NCBI RefSeq assembly: GCF_029852145.1
Contig: NC_079975.1
Span: 868,001 to 932,000 of the forward strand
Length of the DNA: 64,000 nucleotides
Direction: 5' to 3'
From: Microplitis mediator
Lineage: Eukaryota > Arthropoda > Insecta > Hymenoptera > Braconidae
Shown: positions 33,237-44,049 of the stretch, piece after piece
Position numbering within the stretch: position 1 is the first letter of the stretch
Layout of the letters: each line of letters begins with the position of its first letter
Made by a program: the position numbers and the translations under genes
Notes under the pieces: model-generated
The model's database searches: none
Told to the model about the DNA's origin: nothing
The model's input: only the letters and a program-made list of their open reading frames with translations

Positions 33237-36200
33237 TGAGCCGAACTCGTAAGAATTTGGAGAATGAAACAAACAAAATTACTGAAAATAAATTAATGGA
33301 CAATACAAGTGTGAATAAAATAGAGAATTTAATGGATATAGAAAATACGGATTTTATGAGTCAAAATAATTTAAATATATATACGGGTCTCGAATTAAGT
33401 AATAATGAAAATTTTAATAAAGAAAGGGAAGATTTAAAAATTAAAAATAAATCTAAGGTTGAATTAAATGATAATAATTGGAATAAAATTAGTAATGGAA
33501 ATTTAAGGGAATTGGTTAAAAATGACTCGGAAGTTATCTCTGAAATAAAATATAAAAATGGAAATTTTGGGGAAAACATTTCGGATCCAGGGGATTCAGA
33601 AATGGAGTCGGTAAATAATTTAAAAGGTTTACAAAATAATATAGTTTTTAATGGTAATAAAGAAAATAAATTAAAGGAAGGTAATAAAATTAAAATTGGT
33701 CAAAGAATAAGAGTCCTGGGGACTAAAACAAAAAATTTAATTACGGGATTATTAATTAAAATATTGATTATTGTGGGATTCGTGTTGAGAGTCGGTAGGG
33801 ACTTACACGAGAAATTTAAATTTAAAAATTTTGGTATGGATAATTTTAAAAAAACGGTTGAGAAATTTAAATTTAAAAATTTTGGTATGGATATTTTTAA
33901 AAGAGTCGTGGTTAATATAAAATTAAAAAATTTTGGTATGGATCTCTTTAATAGAGCGGGTGATAATATAAAGTTTAAACATTTGAATAAAGATCTCTTT
34001 AAAAGAGCGAAGGGTAAAATAAATAAATTAAAAAATGGAATTATGAGGATGGATAATTGTAAAATAGGAAAGGATAACTGTCCAGGGGACAAATATGGGG
34101 AAAATTATTTAGAAAATAAAATAGGATTTAAATTAATTAGAGGACCCGTATATAAAGATTTAAAAGATATTTATTTAAATAAAGATTTTATTACTAATGA
34201 TAATTTTGATTATAAAGAATATATTGATTTTAATAATGAAGTTGACGCAGTGTACTCGTTGGGAACTGTAGATTTAATAACGGGGTCCGCGAGTAACGAA
34301 GTGGAGTCAGAAGCATTCGAACTTACTGACTGTAAAATAAATAATAATTTTTATGGAACAGATATAAATAAATTAAGTTCATTAATTAATTCTATTATAA
34401 ATAATGGTGAGGTAATTGTAAATGATCAGACAAATCAGGCACTAACATATTTAATTTCAATTTTAGAAAATAATTCTTGCAATAATGATCAACTTCTGAT
34501 TACTGATATTGGTCCAGAAGATGATCTGGAACCACCTCAAGTAAATGTTGAAAATACACCATATATCTGTGGGTTACAACCTTTAGATACTGAGGAAACT
34601 GATTATGAAGACGAAGGAGACGAGTGGGAGGAAGAACTTGATCCTGACGTTAGTTCTGATGATGCTGTTGAGTCTAGCGACCACAGGTCATCGAATGGCG
34701 GATCAGGGCTGAGTTCAGATACCCCACTCGCTTCTCCTATTTCTCGTTCTTCATTTTTACCAAATATATTACGCAATATTACTCTGCCTTCACGTATCGC
34801 GTATCGTTTAGCGTCACGAAAAACATTTATACCCGGAACTGGACCTAAACCTCCTATAATTACTGCACGTATTCCTGTATCCGTGTGGATATTCGGTGTT
34901 CAGCTTAACGGAATTATAGATACTGGTAGTGAGCGGTCTTATATAAGTTCGTCCGTATATAATCGTATTAGCGATTATAAATCGGGTGAAGTTCAGGTAG
35001 ATGACACTAAACGTCGTGGTGTCCTTTTGGCTAATCATACGTTGTGTAAGACAGAAGGTGGTGCGCCATTTATTATTCAAGTTGGCGATATTGCTGGTGA
35101 ACAGTATCTCAGTATACTAGAAAGTCTCAGTCATTCGGTGGTACTGGGTATGGACTTTGCTCTCCAGTTCGGTATTCAGATCGATTGTAAATCTCGTACT
35201 TGGAAATTTGACGCAAGCATGGAACGTCATCCCTTTGAAATTTTATCTTGTCGAGAGTCCAAAAATCAGTGTTTGGGGTTGACATCTGTTCAGAGTGATG
35301 ACCTTAAGACATTTATTTCAGCTGAGCTTGAGAAATTTAAATCTCTACCTAATCATGGGCTGATTGATCTAGTTAAGCATGAGATAGTACTACAACCTGA
35401 GGCGAAACCTGTACGGATTCGTCCGTATAGGCGGAGTCCGGTGGTAGCTGCTGAACTTAACAAACAGATCGATGAGTTACTGGAAAAGGGTTACATTCGG
35501 TACAGTAATAGTTGTTGGTCGTGTTCTCCAATTATGGTACCTAAACCAAATAATCAATGGCGCTTGTGTATTGATTATCGTCCGGTAAATAAAATCACGA
35601 TTCCTCCAGCGCATCCGCTTCCAAATATGCTTAGAATATTAAGTGCACTCCACAAGGCGGTATATATAAGCACTATGGATCTTCGAGAAGCGTTTCATCA
35701 AATCCTCATGGCGGAAAATTCGATTTCGTATACTGCTTTCTCCGTTGAAGGGAAAGGTCAGTTTGAGTGGGTCCGTATGCCATATGGGTTGGCTGGTGCT
35801 CCGAGTACATTCCAAAAGGCGATGGACATTTTACGAGAGCGGTTCATCAAGTTGTTGGAGCTGCGAAATTTACCTCGGTATTGGGCTGACAAGGTCTTTG
35901 CATATCTTGACGATTGGGTGATCATAAGCGAGACTTATGAAGAACATAAACGGATTTTGTCTCTTGTTTTTGAAATTTTCAGGGAAGCTGGTCTGTTAAT
36001 TAATCCAGACAAATGTAAATTTGCGAGATCTGAAGTAAAGTTCCTGGGATTCATAGTCGATCAAGATGGTCTAAGACCAGATCCCGAGAAAATCGCTCCA
36101 ATAATTAAATATCCGCGTCCAACTAATCGCAAACAGGTTCGTAGTTTCTGTGGTTTAGTGAACTGGTATCACAGACATCTTCAAAATGTTGCAAAGGTCC

Positions 36201-38026
36201 AAGGTCCACTTAATAAACTGTGTGGTGCGACTGCTGAGTGGAAATGGGGTGAAAATGAAGAGGAAGCGTTTGTTTCCTTAAAGCAGGCGTTAATTGATGC
36301 TAAACCCTTGTCGATTCCTAAAATCGGTCTTCCTTATTATTTATACACAGATGCCTGCGATACTGGACTCGGTGCTTTCCTTGTCCAACGAGATCCAGAG
36401 AATGGGAACGAGTATCTGATTATTTGTTGCAGTCGACCTCTGCGTGGTGCTGAGACCAGATACACCACGACAGAGAAGGAGTGTCTGGCGGTGGTCTGGG
36501 CAGTACGAAAACTTCGTTGTTATCTGGAGGGTGCTCCATTTACTGTCGTTACAGATCATTCTTCTCTTCGCTGGTTACATTCCTTGAAAGATCCAAATGG
36601 TCGGTTGGCAAGGTGGGCGATGGAATTATTATCGCATCAGATAAAAATTGAGCATAGAAAAGGTACTGAGAACGAGGGTCCAGATGCTTTGTCCAGGATG
36701 TATGAAGACCATGATCCTGTGGATTGGTTGGAGGTCAAGCGGAATCTGGGGAGTTCTGAAAATGATTGCTTACATATTCAAGTGCGGAATTGGTATGATG
36801 TTAAGAAAAATAATGTCATGAAGTATCCTGAAAATTATACGGAGTGGCGTGTTCTTGATGATCGTCTTGAGTATTTTAGACCCGATCCTCTGAAAGAAAT
36901 AGTAGGTGATGAAAATGCTTGGAAAGTCGTGGTTAGGGAGTCTGAGGTGTCTGATCTACTTAAAACTAATCATGAGAATCCGGATGCTGCTCATGTGGGA
37001 CGGGAGAAAATGTATGAACGGTTAAAAATAAAATATTACTGGCCGGGAATGTATAGAGACGTAACTGAGTACGTGAATGAATGTGACATTTGTAAGAAAG
37101 TAAAATATAAGCAGACTTCGTCACATGCTCCAATGCAAACGCGTCAGCCGATCTCTCCATGGGCGGTAGTAGCAGCTGACGTTACGGGACCGTTTCCTAG
37201 GTCAAAGGGTGGTTATAAATACGTTCTGATTGTCCAAGATCTCTATACTCGGTTCATTGAAATTTTTCCTCTGCGTAAACAAGGTGGAAAGAGTGTTTTG
37301 GAGTCGTTCAAAGATGCTTTTGCTCACTGGGGATATCCATTGTTCATGGTTACAGATAATGGTCGTGAGTTTATCAATCACCAAGTTCGTGATTACTTGA
37401 GTTCGGTGGGTGTAAAGATGTCAACTTTGGCGATAGCTCATCCTCAAGGAAATCCTGTTGAGAGGATAAATCGTACTCTTAAACCGATGATACGTGCCTA
37501 CATTGAAAAGGATCAATCGGAGTGGGATCAACATCTTGGCGAGTTTCAATTGGCCTATAATAGTGCGTATCATGCATCCCTTAAATTGTCACCTTATTAT
37601 CTCGTATATGGTCGTGAGCCTCGGCTCTCTGGTAAAATTTCTGAATTGGAACTTGATGATATTGATGAGAGTAGTCTGAACTGGAGACATCGTCTAGATA
37701 AACTAGATCAGCTGAGACACAAAGTTGAAGATATTATGCGTAAGGAAAGCGAACGACAAGCCGGTTACTATAATAAAACTGCTCGGGATGTCCCTAAACT
37801 TCAAGTTGGAGATAAAGTATTTTATCCCAACCGTAAGCTAAGCAAGAAATCAGATAAATATAGTAGGACATTAGATTATAAATATTTAGGTCCAGCGATA
37901 GTTAGTAAAGTAATTAGTCCAATAATTGTTGAGTTGAAAGATGCGTCGGGTAAAAGTCTTGGTAAACATTACGTGCCTGATTTAAAGACTCGTACGAGTC
38001 CACGTAATAAAATCAATGCGATTTAA
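33197..38026 (+). CDS. pol: Pol polyprotein (protease, reverse transcriptase, RNase H, integrase) with a long N-terminal extension
   Basis: About 1600 residues; residue 1 here is the codon at 33230, and the frame opens at 33197. No ATG is needed because entry is by -1 frameshift from gag. Protease: DTGS at 564-567. Reverse transcriptase: RMPYGLAGAPSTFQ and YLDD at 892-895. RNase H: YTDACD at 1039-1044. Integrase: H1248, H1255, C1285, C1288 zinc site, then D1317, D1376 and E1411, with HPQGNPVERINR; the D-E spacing is 34 residues. There is no chromodomain. Before the protease lies a ~500-residue Asn/Lys-rich extension with a hydrophobic segment and four 17-residue repeats, unusual for this family. 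All catalytic residues are intact. Confidence 0.95.
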   Translation, partial: KKRIRPDHLSPVILSRTRKNLENETNKITENKLMDNTSVNKIENLMDIENTDFMSQNNLNIYTGLELSNNENFNKEREDLKIKNKSKVELNDNNWNKISNGNLRELVKNDSEVISEIKYKNGNFGENISDPGDSEMESVNNLKGLQNNIVFNGNKENKLKEGNKIKIGQRIRVLGTKTKNLITGLLIKILIIVGFVLRVGRDLHEKFKFKNFGMDNFKKTVEKFKFKNFGMDIFKRVVVNIKLKNFGMDLFNRAGDNIKFKHLNKDLFKRAKGKINKLKNGIMRMDNCKIGKDNCPGDKYGENYLENKIGFKLIRGPVYKDLKDIYLNKDFITNDNFDYKEYIDFNNEVDAVYSLGTVDLITGSASNEVESEAFELTDCKINNNFYGTDINKLSSLINSIINNGEVIVNDQTNQALTYLISILENNSCNNDQLLITDIGPEDDLEPPQVNVENTPYICGLQPLDTEETDYEDEGDEWEEELDPDVSSDDAVESSDHRSSNGGSGLSSDTPLASPISRSSFLPNILRNITLPSRIAYRLASRKTFIPGTGPKPPIITARIPVSVWIFGVQLNGIIDTGSERSYISSSVYNRISDYKSGEVQVDDTKRRGVLLANHTLCKTEGGAPFIIQVGDIAGEQYLSILESLSHSVVLGMDFALQFGIQIDCKSRTWKFDASMERHPFEILSCRESKNQCLGLTSVQSDDLKTFISAELEKFKSLPNHGLIDLVKHEIVLQPEAKPVRIRPYRRSPVVAAELNKQIDELLEKGYIRYSNSCWSCSPIMVPKPNNQWRLCIDYRPVNKITIPPAHPLPNMLRILSALHKAVYISTMDLREAFHQILMAENSISYTAFSVEGKGQFEWVRMPYGLAGAPSTFQKAMDILRERFIKLLELRNLPRYWADKVFAYLDDWVIISETYEEHKRILSLVFEIFREAGLLINPDKCKFARSEVKFLGFIVDQDGLRPDPEKIAPIIKYPRPTNRKQVRSFCGLVNWYHRHLQNVAKVQGPLNKLCGATAEWKWGENEEEAFVSLKQALIDAKPLSIPKIGLPYYLYTDACDTGLGAFLVQRDPENGNEYLIICCSRPLRGAETRYTTTEKECLAVVWAVRKLRCYLEGAPFTVVTDHSSLRWLHSLKDPNGRLARWAMELLSHQIKIEHRKGTENEGPDALSRMYEDHDPVDWLEVKRNLGSSENDCLHIQVRNWYDVKKNNVMKYPENYTEWRVLDDRLEYFRPDPLKEIVGDENAWKVVVRESEVSDLLKTNHENPDAAHVGREKMYERLKIKYYWPGMYRDVTEYVNECDICKKVKYKQTSSHAPMQTRQPISPWAVVAADVTGPFPRSKGGYKYVLIVQDLYTRFIEIFPLRKQGGKSVLESFKDAFAHWGYPLFMVTDNGREFINHQVRDYLSSVGVKMSTLAIAHPQGNPVERINRTLKPMIRAYIEKDQSEWDQHLGEFQLAYNSAYHASLKLSPYYLVYGREPRLSGKISELELDDIDESSLNWRHRLDKLDQLRHKVEDIMRKESERQAGYYNKTARDVPKLQVGDKVFYPNRKLSKKSDKYSRTLDYKYLGPAIVSKVISPIIVELKDASGKSLGKHYVPDLKTRTSPRNKINAI
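33811..34015 (+). repeat. Four 51-bp in-frame repeats in the pol N-terminal extension
   Basis: Each encodes a 17-residue unit of the type KFKFKNFGMDxFKKxV. The first two are nearly identical (KFKFKNFGMD at 33811 and 33862); the third and fourth diverge (IKLKNFGMDLF; IKFKHLNKDLF). A hydrophobic stretch LITGLLIKILIIVGFVLRV is encoded immediately upstream at about 33739-33795. Confidence 0.8.
34661..34692 (+). promoter_or_regulatory. Hairpin module copy inside pol
   Basis: GATG, CTGT, TGA, GTC, TAGC, GAC, C, ACAG, GT, CATC. Lower stem CTGT/ACAG extends as GATG/CATC past a two-base bulge. It is within the low-complexity acidic region before the protease, so the protein constraint is probably weak. 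Confidence 0.75.
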
Positions 38027-38033
38027 ATTATAG

Positions 38034-38765
38034 GACAGGTCGGAACGAGAGGAAGCGGAGAATTTGAAGGTGTTGGGAGCGGTAGGACCAAACCACACGC
38101 GTAATCGCAAAAGAAAATTAAGAAGATGGTTGTTGGAGACCGCGATTGAACTTGGCGAGCGACCAGCGCCTCCTGTAAAGAGAAGAAAATTGCGTTCGGC
38201 GGTTGTTGTCCCCACAAGTTCTACTTTGACATCCTCAACCGTGTCTGTCCTTGAACCAAGTCCCCTAGTTGAGTCCAATCCTCCTGCTGATCCTAAGGAG
38301 CAAGATGTTCCTACAGAAGCTTCTATAAACCTAGAACCATCAAACTCTGATACCGATTGGTCATTGATAAATGATTTGGCAGCCGTTAGTATTTGGGATG
38401 GTATAGCTAAACCCTATATTTCTGACGATCCTTACGAGTTTTATGATCCAGCTAAGGATCGCGTTAGTAAGAAAAAACGTCGTAAAGATCGTAAGAGGAT
38501 GGAACCTGTCTGGGAGTTGATGGAGGAGTTTCGTCCGGAAGAACCGGAGCCTTTTTTTCTTTCATACGTGGCTCGTTCACCTGGTTTGTCACATGACCTA
38601 ATTCCACCAGAACAACCTGATCTCCTTCGTGCCAAACCACCTTCTAACTTGTTATCCGACTATAAGATCCCCAAGATCAACCGTTTCCGGTTACCATCTT
38701 CAGTAATATCTCATACTGAGTTAAAAGATGAAAAATGTTGTGATGGAGACACTAAGATTCATTGA
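38034..38765 (+). CDS. Third ORF of the retrotransposon, unknown function
   Basis: Open frame of 243 codons in a different frame from pol, starting directly after a TAG at 38031-38033 and ending TGA at 38763-38765. It has no ATG until residue ~158, so expression would need a spliced or readthrough mRNA; the AG at 38032-38033 and others nearby are possible acceptors. The product has basic clusters (RKRKLRRWLL, VKRRKLRS, KKKRRKDRKR), which look like nuclear-localisation or RNA-binding sequences, between Pro/Ser/Glu-rich stretches. There is no signal peptide, membrane segment or furin site, so it is not an envelope protein although it sits where env would be. I do not recognise it. Confidence 0.7.
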   Translation, partial: DRSEREEAENLKVLGAVGPNHTRNRKRKLRRWLLETAIELGERPAPPVKRRKLRSAVVVPTSSTLTSSTVSVLEPSPLVESNPPADPKEQDVPTEASINLEPSNSDTDWSLINDLAAVSIWDGIAKPYISDDPYEFYDPAKDRVSKKKRRKDRKRMEPVWELMEEFRPEEPEPFFLSYVARSPGLSHDLIPPEQPDLLRAKPPSNLLSDYKIPKINRFRLPSSVISHTELKDEKCCDGDTKIH

Positions 38766-38814
38766 GCTCAAGCTGTTGAGCTGAGTTTAACAACCGCCTG
38801 CAGTTTGGCTCAAT
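38761..38814 (+). promoter_or_regulatory. Hairpin module copy at the start of the 3' UTR
   Basis: TGA, GTT, TAAC, AAC, C at 38782-38795 between GC pairs. Outer helices ATTGAGC/GCTCAAT (38761-38767 with 38808-38814), CAA/TTG and CTG/CAG enclose it. It starts at the stop codon of the third ORF. Confidence 0.65.
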
Positions 38815-39178
38815 AATCCCCTAATAATTTAAAATGCGTCGCGATGCTGGTCGTCGGCTTAGATGCGCCTAGTCAGGGAACATAAATTCTAGTGTTCGAA
38901 TTTTGTAGACTGTCAGAACTAAGTTCTAACAATATAATTTGATAACTTTTGTAAACATAACGTTCATTAAAATTTAACCATCTCATTAAATCTGTTTTCG
39001 GATAAATTTAATCGTTACCTCACTCACTCATTCTTTCAGCCATAGATATTGGAGCAGTTTGAGTTGCTGATCACAGTTGCAGATTTTTTTTATTAGTGAT
39101 AATTAATTTTAATTTGAAAAATTTTATTTTAGAACGAGGTGTGGACAACGGATATGTTTGTGGTACGAGCGCGAGTCT
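38815..39178 (+). other. 3' untranslated region of the retrotransposon
   Basis: No open frame of note; AT-rich at the end. It contains GATGCTGGTCGTCGGC and lies between the last hairpin and the polypurine tract. Confidence 0.6.
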
Positions 39179-39190
39179 GGCGGGGGGGAG
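39179..39190 (+). promoter_or_regulatory. Polypurine tract
   Basis: GGCGGGGGGGAG abuts the 3' LTR (TATAACAGGG at 39191), the expected position for plus-strand priming. Confidence 0.85.
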
Positions 39191-40991
39191 TATAACAGGG
39201 ATTTTATTTAATTAATTTTATTTTAAAATATTTGAATTTGAATTTTATTCGACTGCGCTCTCGGCCCACGCATCACCGTTGCCCCCACGCCGTTAGAGAT
39301 CGATAATATAAAACTCTAACTGATTGGTTGACACGTTTGGCCGTGTGACGAATGGGTACTCTATGGGGCCCCGAGTCCCGCCATTTCTAGAGATAAAAAT
39401 TTATTTGAAATTTGGATGATACGAGCCTGAGATGGAATCAAGAGTGGGGATGCCGGCTTCGCAGCACACCGAGACGCACTCGAGACTCACTCACTGCCTG
39501 GTGCTACTATAGATAGGACGCATCAAAAAATTATTACAATATTATAAACTTGCTATCAACAGCACAATACCACAAAGTAAATTACAATTTACGGCGAGTC
39601 GCGAGACCCCGTACAATTAACAAAATAAATAAAAAGTGAGTTTTATATAAATCAAAGAAAACATCAAATTTAAACAACGGAAAACGGCGAGTCGAAAAGA
39701 CCCCGTGTTTAAAGAAAACGGTGAGTCTATACTAGACCCCGGGTACATCTGTCTCAAGGTCCACGATTGTCGTGATCTTTTGTCGAGATTTTTTTTATAA
39801 CAACTAAAATTACGCTGAGTTTAGCAACCGCGTAATTAATTAAGGACAATTATTTAAAACTGCAGCTGGAAAAGATCCGACAAACATCAGCGACTGGCAT
39901 CAGGAAGTACGAGCGGCGTCCTTTCATCTCATGGCGTCATCATCGACTCCTGGAACTTCTTCGGTAATTGTGGAAAACATCCTGGTTAATTAATTAATTA
40001 TTACTTACTAATTTTATTATAAAATATTAATTGAAAAAATCGTATATTATACGTATAAGTTAGGGATAAAATTTATCGTTTTCGCGGCGTGGGTTCGAGA
40101 GTATTCGGTCGCCATTTTGTTTAAGTGTCTGGGTTGTCTTTGTTAGGTAGAGTCAGATTAATTAATTAATTCAGTCGAGTCTAGCGACCACTGATTAATT
40201 AATTAATAATTAAAATTCTTAAAATTTAAATTACATTTAATTTAGCAGGTATTTTCTTAGAGATACTGAGTCTCACCGACCGTTCTCTAGGAGGTGCTGA
40301 AATTTAGTTTGGTAGAAATTATTGGACATTGTGACCTTGGTGCCGAGTCTCACCGACCGCATCACTGGAAAAATTCAAGACAACAAAAACCCAGAACTTA
40401 GGCGGTAATAAATTTTATAATTGCGAATATATTGTATGTGTGTGTGTGTGATCTGATATTAAAATTTTCCTCGCCAGCAAATTGTTAAAAATAAAGGAAG
40501 TGATAATAATTATAGAGATTTGAAAAATTTATATGAAAATTATTAAAATTATAAACACGTTAAAATTGTCGGGAAAACTTAAAGTTTTACTGTTGTTAAA
40601 GAGAATTAATATTAAGTAAAAAGCATATCTGTTTGCCACCATATTTGTTATAAATAAATTTGGATATATTTTATATAATTTATTGAAATAATTATTCTCG
40701 ATCGACTAATGATGTTGAGTCTGACGACCACTCATTAAGTGATTGATAAAATTCAAAATTAGAACCTAACTCTGCAGCTGTGTGGTCCAGCCTGGATAAG
40801 GAGATTTCCGGACTCACCCTCGAGATTTCTTTTGCTCTCTGCTTTGTTTTGCCTTGCACACGATACTGAGAGATCGTGCAATTTTACTCTCAGTGGCGCC
40901 CTTAGAACTTTTTGAGTTCAAAAGGTGTCCAAATTGTGACCTCGTAAGCCTCGTCGTCAAGACCACGGAAGTCGAGGGGTACCCGGTTATA
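39191..40991 (+). repeat. 3' LTR
   Basis: Same length (1801 bp) as the 5' LTR and without a difference in the segments compared, including the GT microsatellite length. Contains the same eight hairpins. Confidence 0.96.
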
Positions 40992-40995
40992 ACAA

Positions 40996-43310
40996 GGCCA
41001 ACAGCGTGAATTGATCATAAAGCTAAAGAAGATTTTATTCGAGCATAAAAGCACAACGACTAGATAAAAATAATAAAAATAATAATAATAATAATAATAA
41101 TATAATAAAAATCCTACTACCATTCATACATACATTTATATAGATTTTTGATGCCTTTCACACGTTATTTTTTATTTTTTTTATTACATTGTAAAATGGT
41201 AGTAGGGTTTTTATTCATATGTTAAATTTTAATTTTTAATTTTATTAATTCTTGCTCATAAAAAAATTTAATAATAAAATTATCCTGTAATATATATATT
41301 TTATTAGATTACCTGTTTGTGCAAGAGTGCATTTTATTGATAAGGGTATTACTTAAGAGTACTTAGACGTTAATTTACTAAGACACTATCGATTTATACT
41401 TCAATATTTATCTATTTTTAAATATTTTATTTCTAAGGGAAACGCGAAATTTTTTTTATAAAAATATTTTTAAGTTTGATCGGTGATATTTTGATGACTA
41501 TTTGAGATAAATGAGTATTTAAGGAGGTCATTGGAAAGGAAATTTAATTCTCTACAACTTTGGTATCAGTAAAAAATACGGTGGGATCGGTAGTTTTGAA
41601 GATAGAGCGATATTTGAAGTTTTGGAACAGAATTTAATGATAAAAAAAAAATCTAATCACTTAATTAGTGATAATTTCGAAAGTAATGACTCTAGGTACT
41701 TTTTTATGAGGACTAAAGTTGTAGGAAATTAAATTTCCGTTTCCAAACACTGGTATGACGTCTATTTATTTTCAGTAGTTACTGAAATATCGGGAATAAA
41801 ATATATTATTTATTAACGCAGTCATTGGTTCAGTTTATTTTTGTTTTAAAAATATTTGTCTTTGTATAAATATAAAACAACAACAAATAGTCGAATAATA
41901 GCAATTATTTCGAGCTAACGAAGCGAATATGACCAGTTGAGTAATATTCATTTCAGCGTATCATCAACTTGCCATTTATCTCAATTCCTCTATTTGTCTA
42001 TTGAAATATTGGTGAGCGTAAAACAAGAGGATAATAATCCAAATACATTCAGCCGTTAAATAATCAGCATTTAAATGAGGGTTAACTCTTCTCGTTAAGC
42101 GGCATTCGAGTCAATTAATCTCCTATATGTCTATTATTGCACGCAATTACATAGAATACACATTTTTTTTATTCAACCTTACGAACTAATTTTTTGTTTT
42201 ACTTCTACTCCTGCACAAATAAAACCTCTATCTAAACCGAATAATTGACGAAAAATTAAAAAAAAAATCCAATCAAATTTTAAAAATCAGCTCGTGATTT
42301 TTTTTTCATTTATTTAAAAAAAAATATTTTTAAATATTTTGATTGCAAAAAAAAAAGAATAATTTTTGTCTGGGTTCATATTTAAAATACCGACTCAACT
42401 TTTATTACAAAAAAAAATTTACGACGATATTAAAGTCATACGATAAATATCATGACAAAGTATATCATTTAGCATATTTTCATAAAATAAAATAACTCAA
42501 ATAAATCCCATAAATATCAGAAAATGCGCCAGACTTAATTTTTTTTTAAATTTCCCGGGTTGCCAGAAATGTTCATTTGTGAGAATCCCGCGAGTCGCGT
42601 ACGTGTAAACAGGAAATGCACCGCGAGTGTGATGTGCGCGTGTACCCGAGCGTCATATCATAGAAAACCAAGAAAACAAATCCGTCGGGACATGCCGTCA
42701 CTCTAAGGCTGTCGGTGTACGTCGGGTAAACGTAATCCAATTCACTCACGTGTTTCCCACGTCCTCGGATACATCTCAACGTTTATTTAATTATTTTCGC
42801 AAAAGATTATTCATCACGTAAATACGTACACCGTATATATATGTCTATATATCTACACTCTACTTAATAAAATTATGATGTAGACATTAAATTGAATTAC
42901 ATCATTCTCACGGTATTTTAGCTCTCTCACTTTAAATTTAAATAAAATAATAATAATTATATTTTTTTTTACGTCATCTTATTATTGAGTATCTCCGAAA
43001 ATTTATTCATAAATTAATCTTGCCAATTTTATATATAAATATCTACTTATAATTTTAATAAAAATTTTTTAAGTACCCAGATGAAATGTTTTTCACAAAA
43101 ATAATTATTTTTCTCATTATCTTTCCCTCTATAAATTCAAATCTCATTTAAATTTAACCAAACATCCTATTCATATTTATTTTAAACATAAAAATAACCA
43201 TAATATTTATTTTTATACTAAATATCATTATTGTACAAAGCGAATCTAATAACCCATCATTTTTTTCGAGCAAAAAATCCCTTTAAAAAATTTTATCTGA
43301 TTATGAAACA
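40996..43310. other. Intron; one dyad-repeat region and a GC-richer block
   Basis: (AAT)n at 41075-41105. 41500-41740 holds two facing copies of the GGAAATTAAATTTCC module. 42560-42790 is a GC-rich block (GAGTCGCGTACGTGTAAAC) with no recognised coding content. Confidence 0.45.
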
Positions 43311-43317
43311 ATATATA

Positions 43318-44049
43318 GGGGAGGGGGGCAGAGCGGCCCCCCTAAGCCAATTATTGCTTTTTGTGGCTTTCAACCATAAGATCACTTTACTTTTGTCCTT
43401 CGAACAAATTTATGGACATTTTGCCAAAATTCTGAAAAAAATAATTTTTTTTTGTGGCCCCCCTCCAAAAATTATAAAAAATTTTTTTTTTTCGTATTTT
43501 TTTTTTTTAAATTGTTTTCATCATTAAGAATGTATTTCTTTCTCTTGACAACTATTTTTGGTTTTACATTACTCGAAAAAAATTTTTTAAGGTGTAATAA
43601 ATCGTTCACTCTCGATTACCTTAATTACTAATTGTTATTTAATAAAAAAAAAAAAAACAATTATATAGTTTTACTTTATTTCAAAAATTTATCAACAAAA
43701 ATAAAAAATTTTATTTTTATAAATTTTTAGTGACCAAATTTGCCTCTTACACAAAGAAACGTCCGAAAAATATGAAAAAATAATTTTTTCGGAAGTTTCG
43801 GCTGGTCCATTTTGCCCCAGGTGTTATGCGTAGGGCTAAAAATGTGGAATTACAACAATTTTTTTTTTAATTTGACGATAGAAATATAAAAAAATCACTT
43901 TTTCAATATTTTGTGCTTGTTCATTTTGCCCCAAATGTTATGCGTAGGGGTAAAAATGCGCAAACATCGCGGATTTATATTCATTAGTCGAAAAAAAAAA
44001 ATTTTTTTTTTATCAAAATTTCAGGGGGCCGCTCTGCCCCACCCTCCCC
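43318..44049 (+). mobile_element. GGGGAGGG inverted-repeat element, full-length copy (732 bp)
   Basis: Termini GGGGAGGGGGGCAGAGCGGC and GGGCCGCTCTGCCCCACCCT CCCC flanked by TA. Collinear with the copy at 27494. No coding capacity. Confidence 0.88.

Larger units (their letters stand above)
28968..40991 (+). mobile_element. Complete Ty3/Gypsy-type LTR retrotransposon, 12,024 bp
   Basis: Two 1801-bp LTRs with TATAAC…GTTATA ends, a 4-bp duplication ACAA at 28964-28967 and 40992-40995, a tRNA-Lys-type primer site, gag, a -1 frameshift site, pol in the order protease-RT-RNase H-integrase, a third ORF and a polypurine tract. All frames are open. Long LTRs, 4-bp duplication and tRNA-Lys primer recall the Osvaldo/Ulysses group of Drosophila; that placement is inferred. 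It lies antisense in receptor intron 1. Confidence 0.97.

Noticed and set aside
38034..38765. Envelope gene of an insect endogenous retrovirus
   Set aside because: No signal peptide, cleavage site, fusion peptide or membrane anchor.
28968..40991. Hammerhead ribozymes as the meaning of the GAGTC…GACC hairpins
   Set aside because: The CTGANGA and GAAA catalytic boxes are absent and the fold has one helix with an internal loop, not three.
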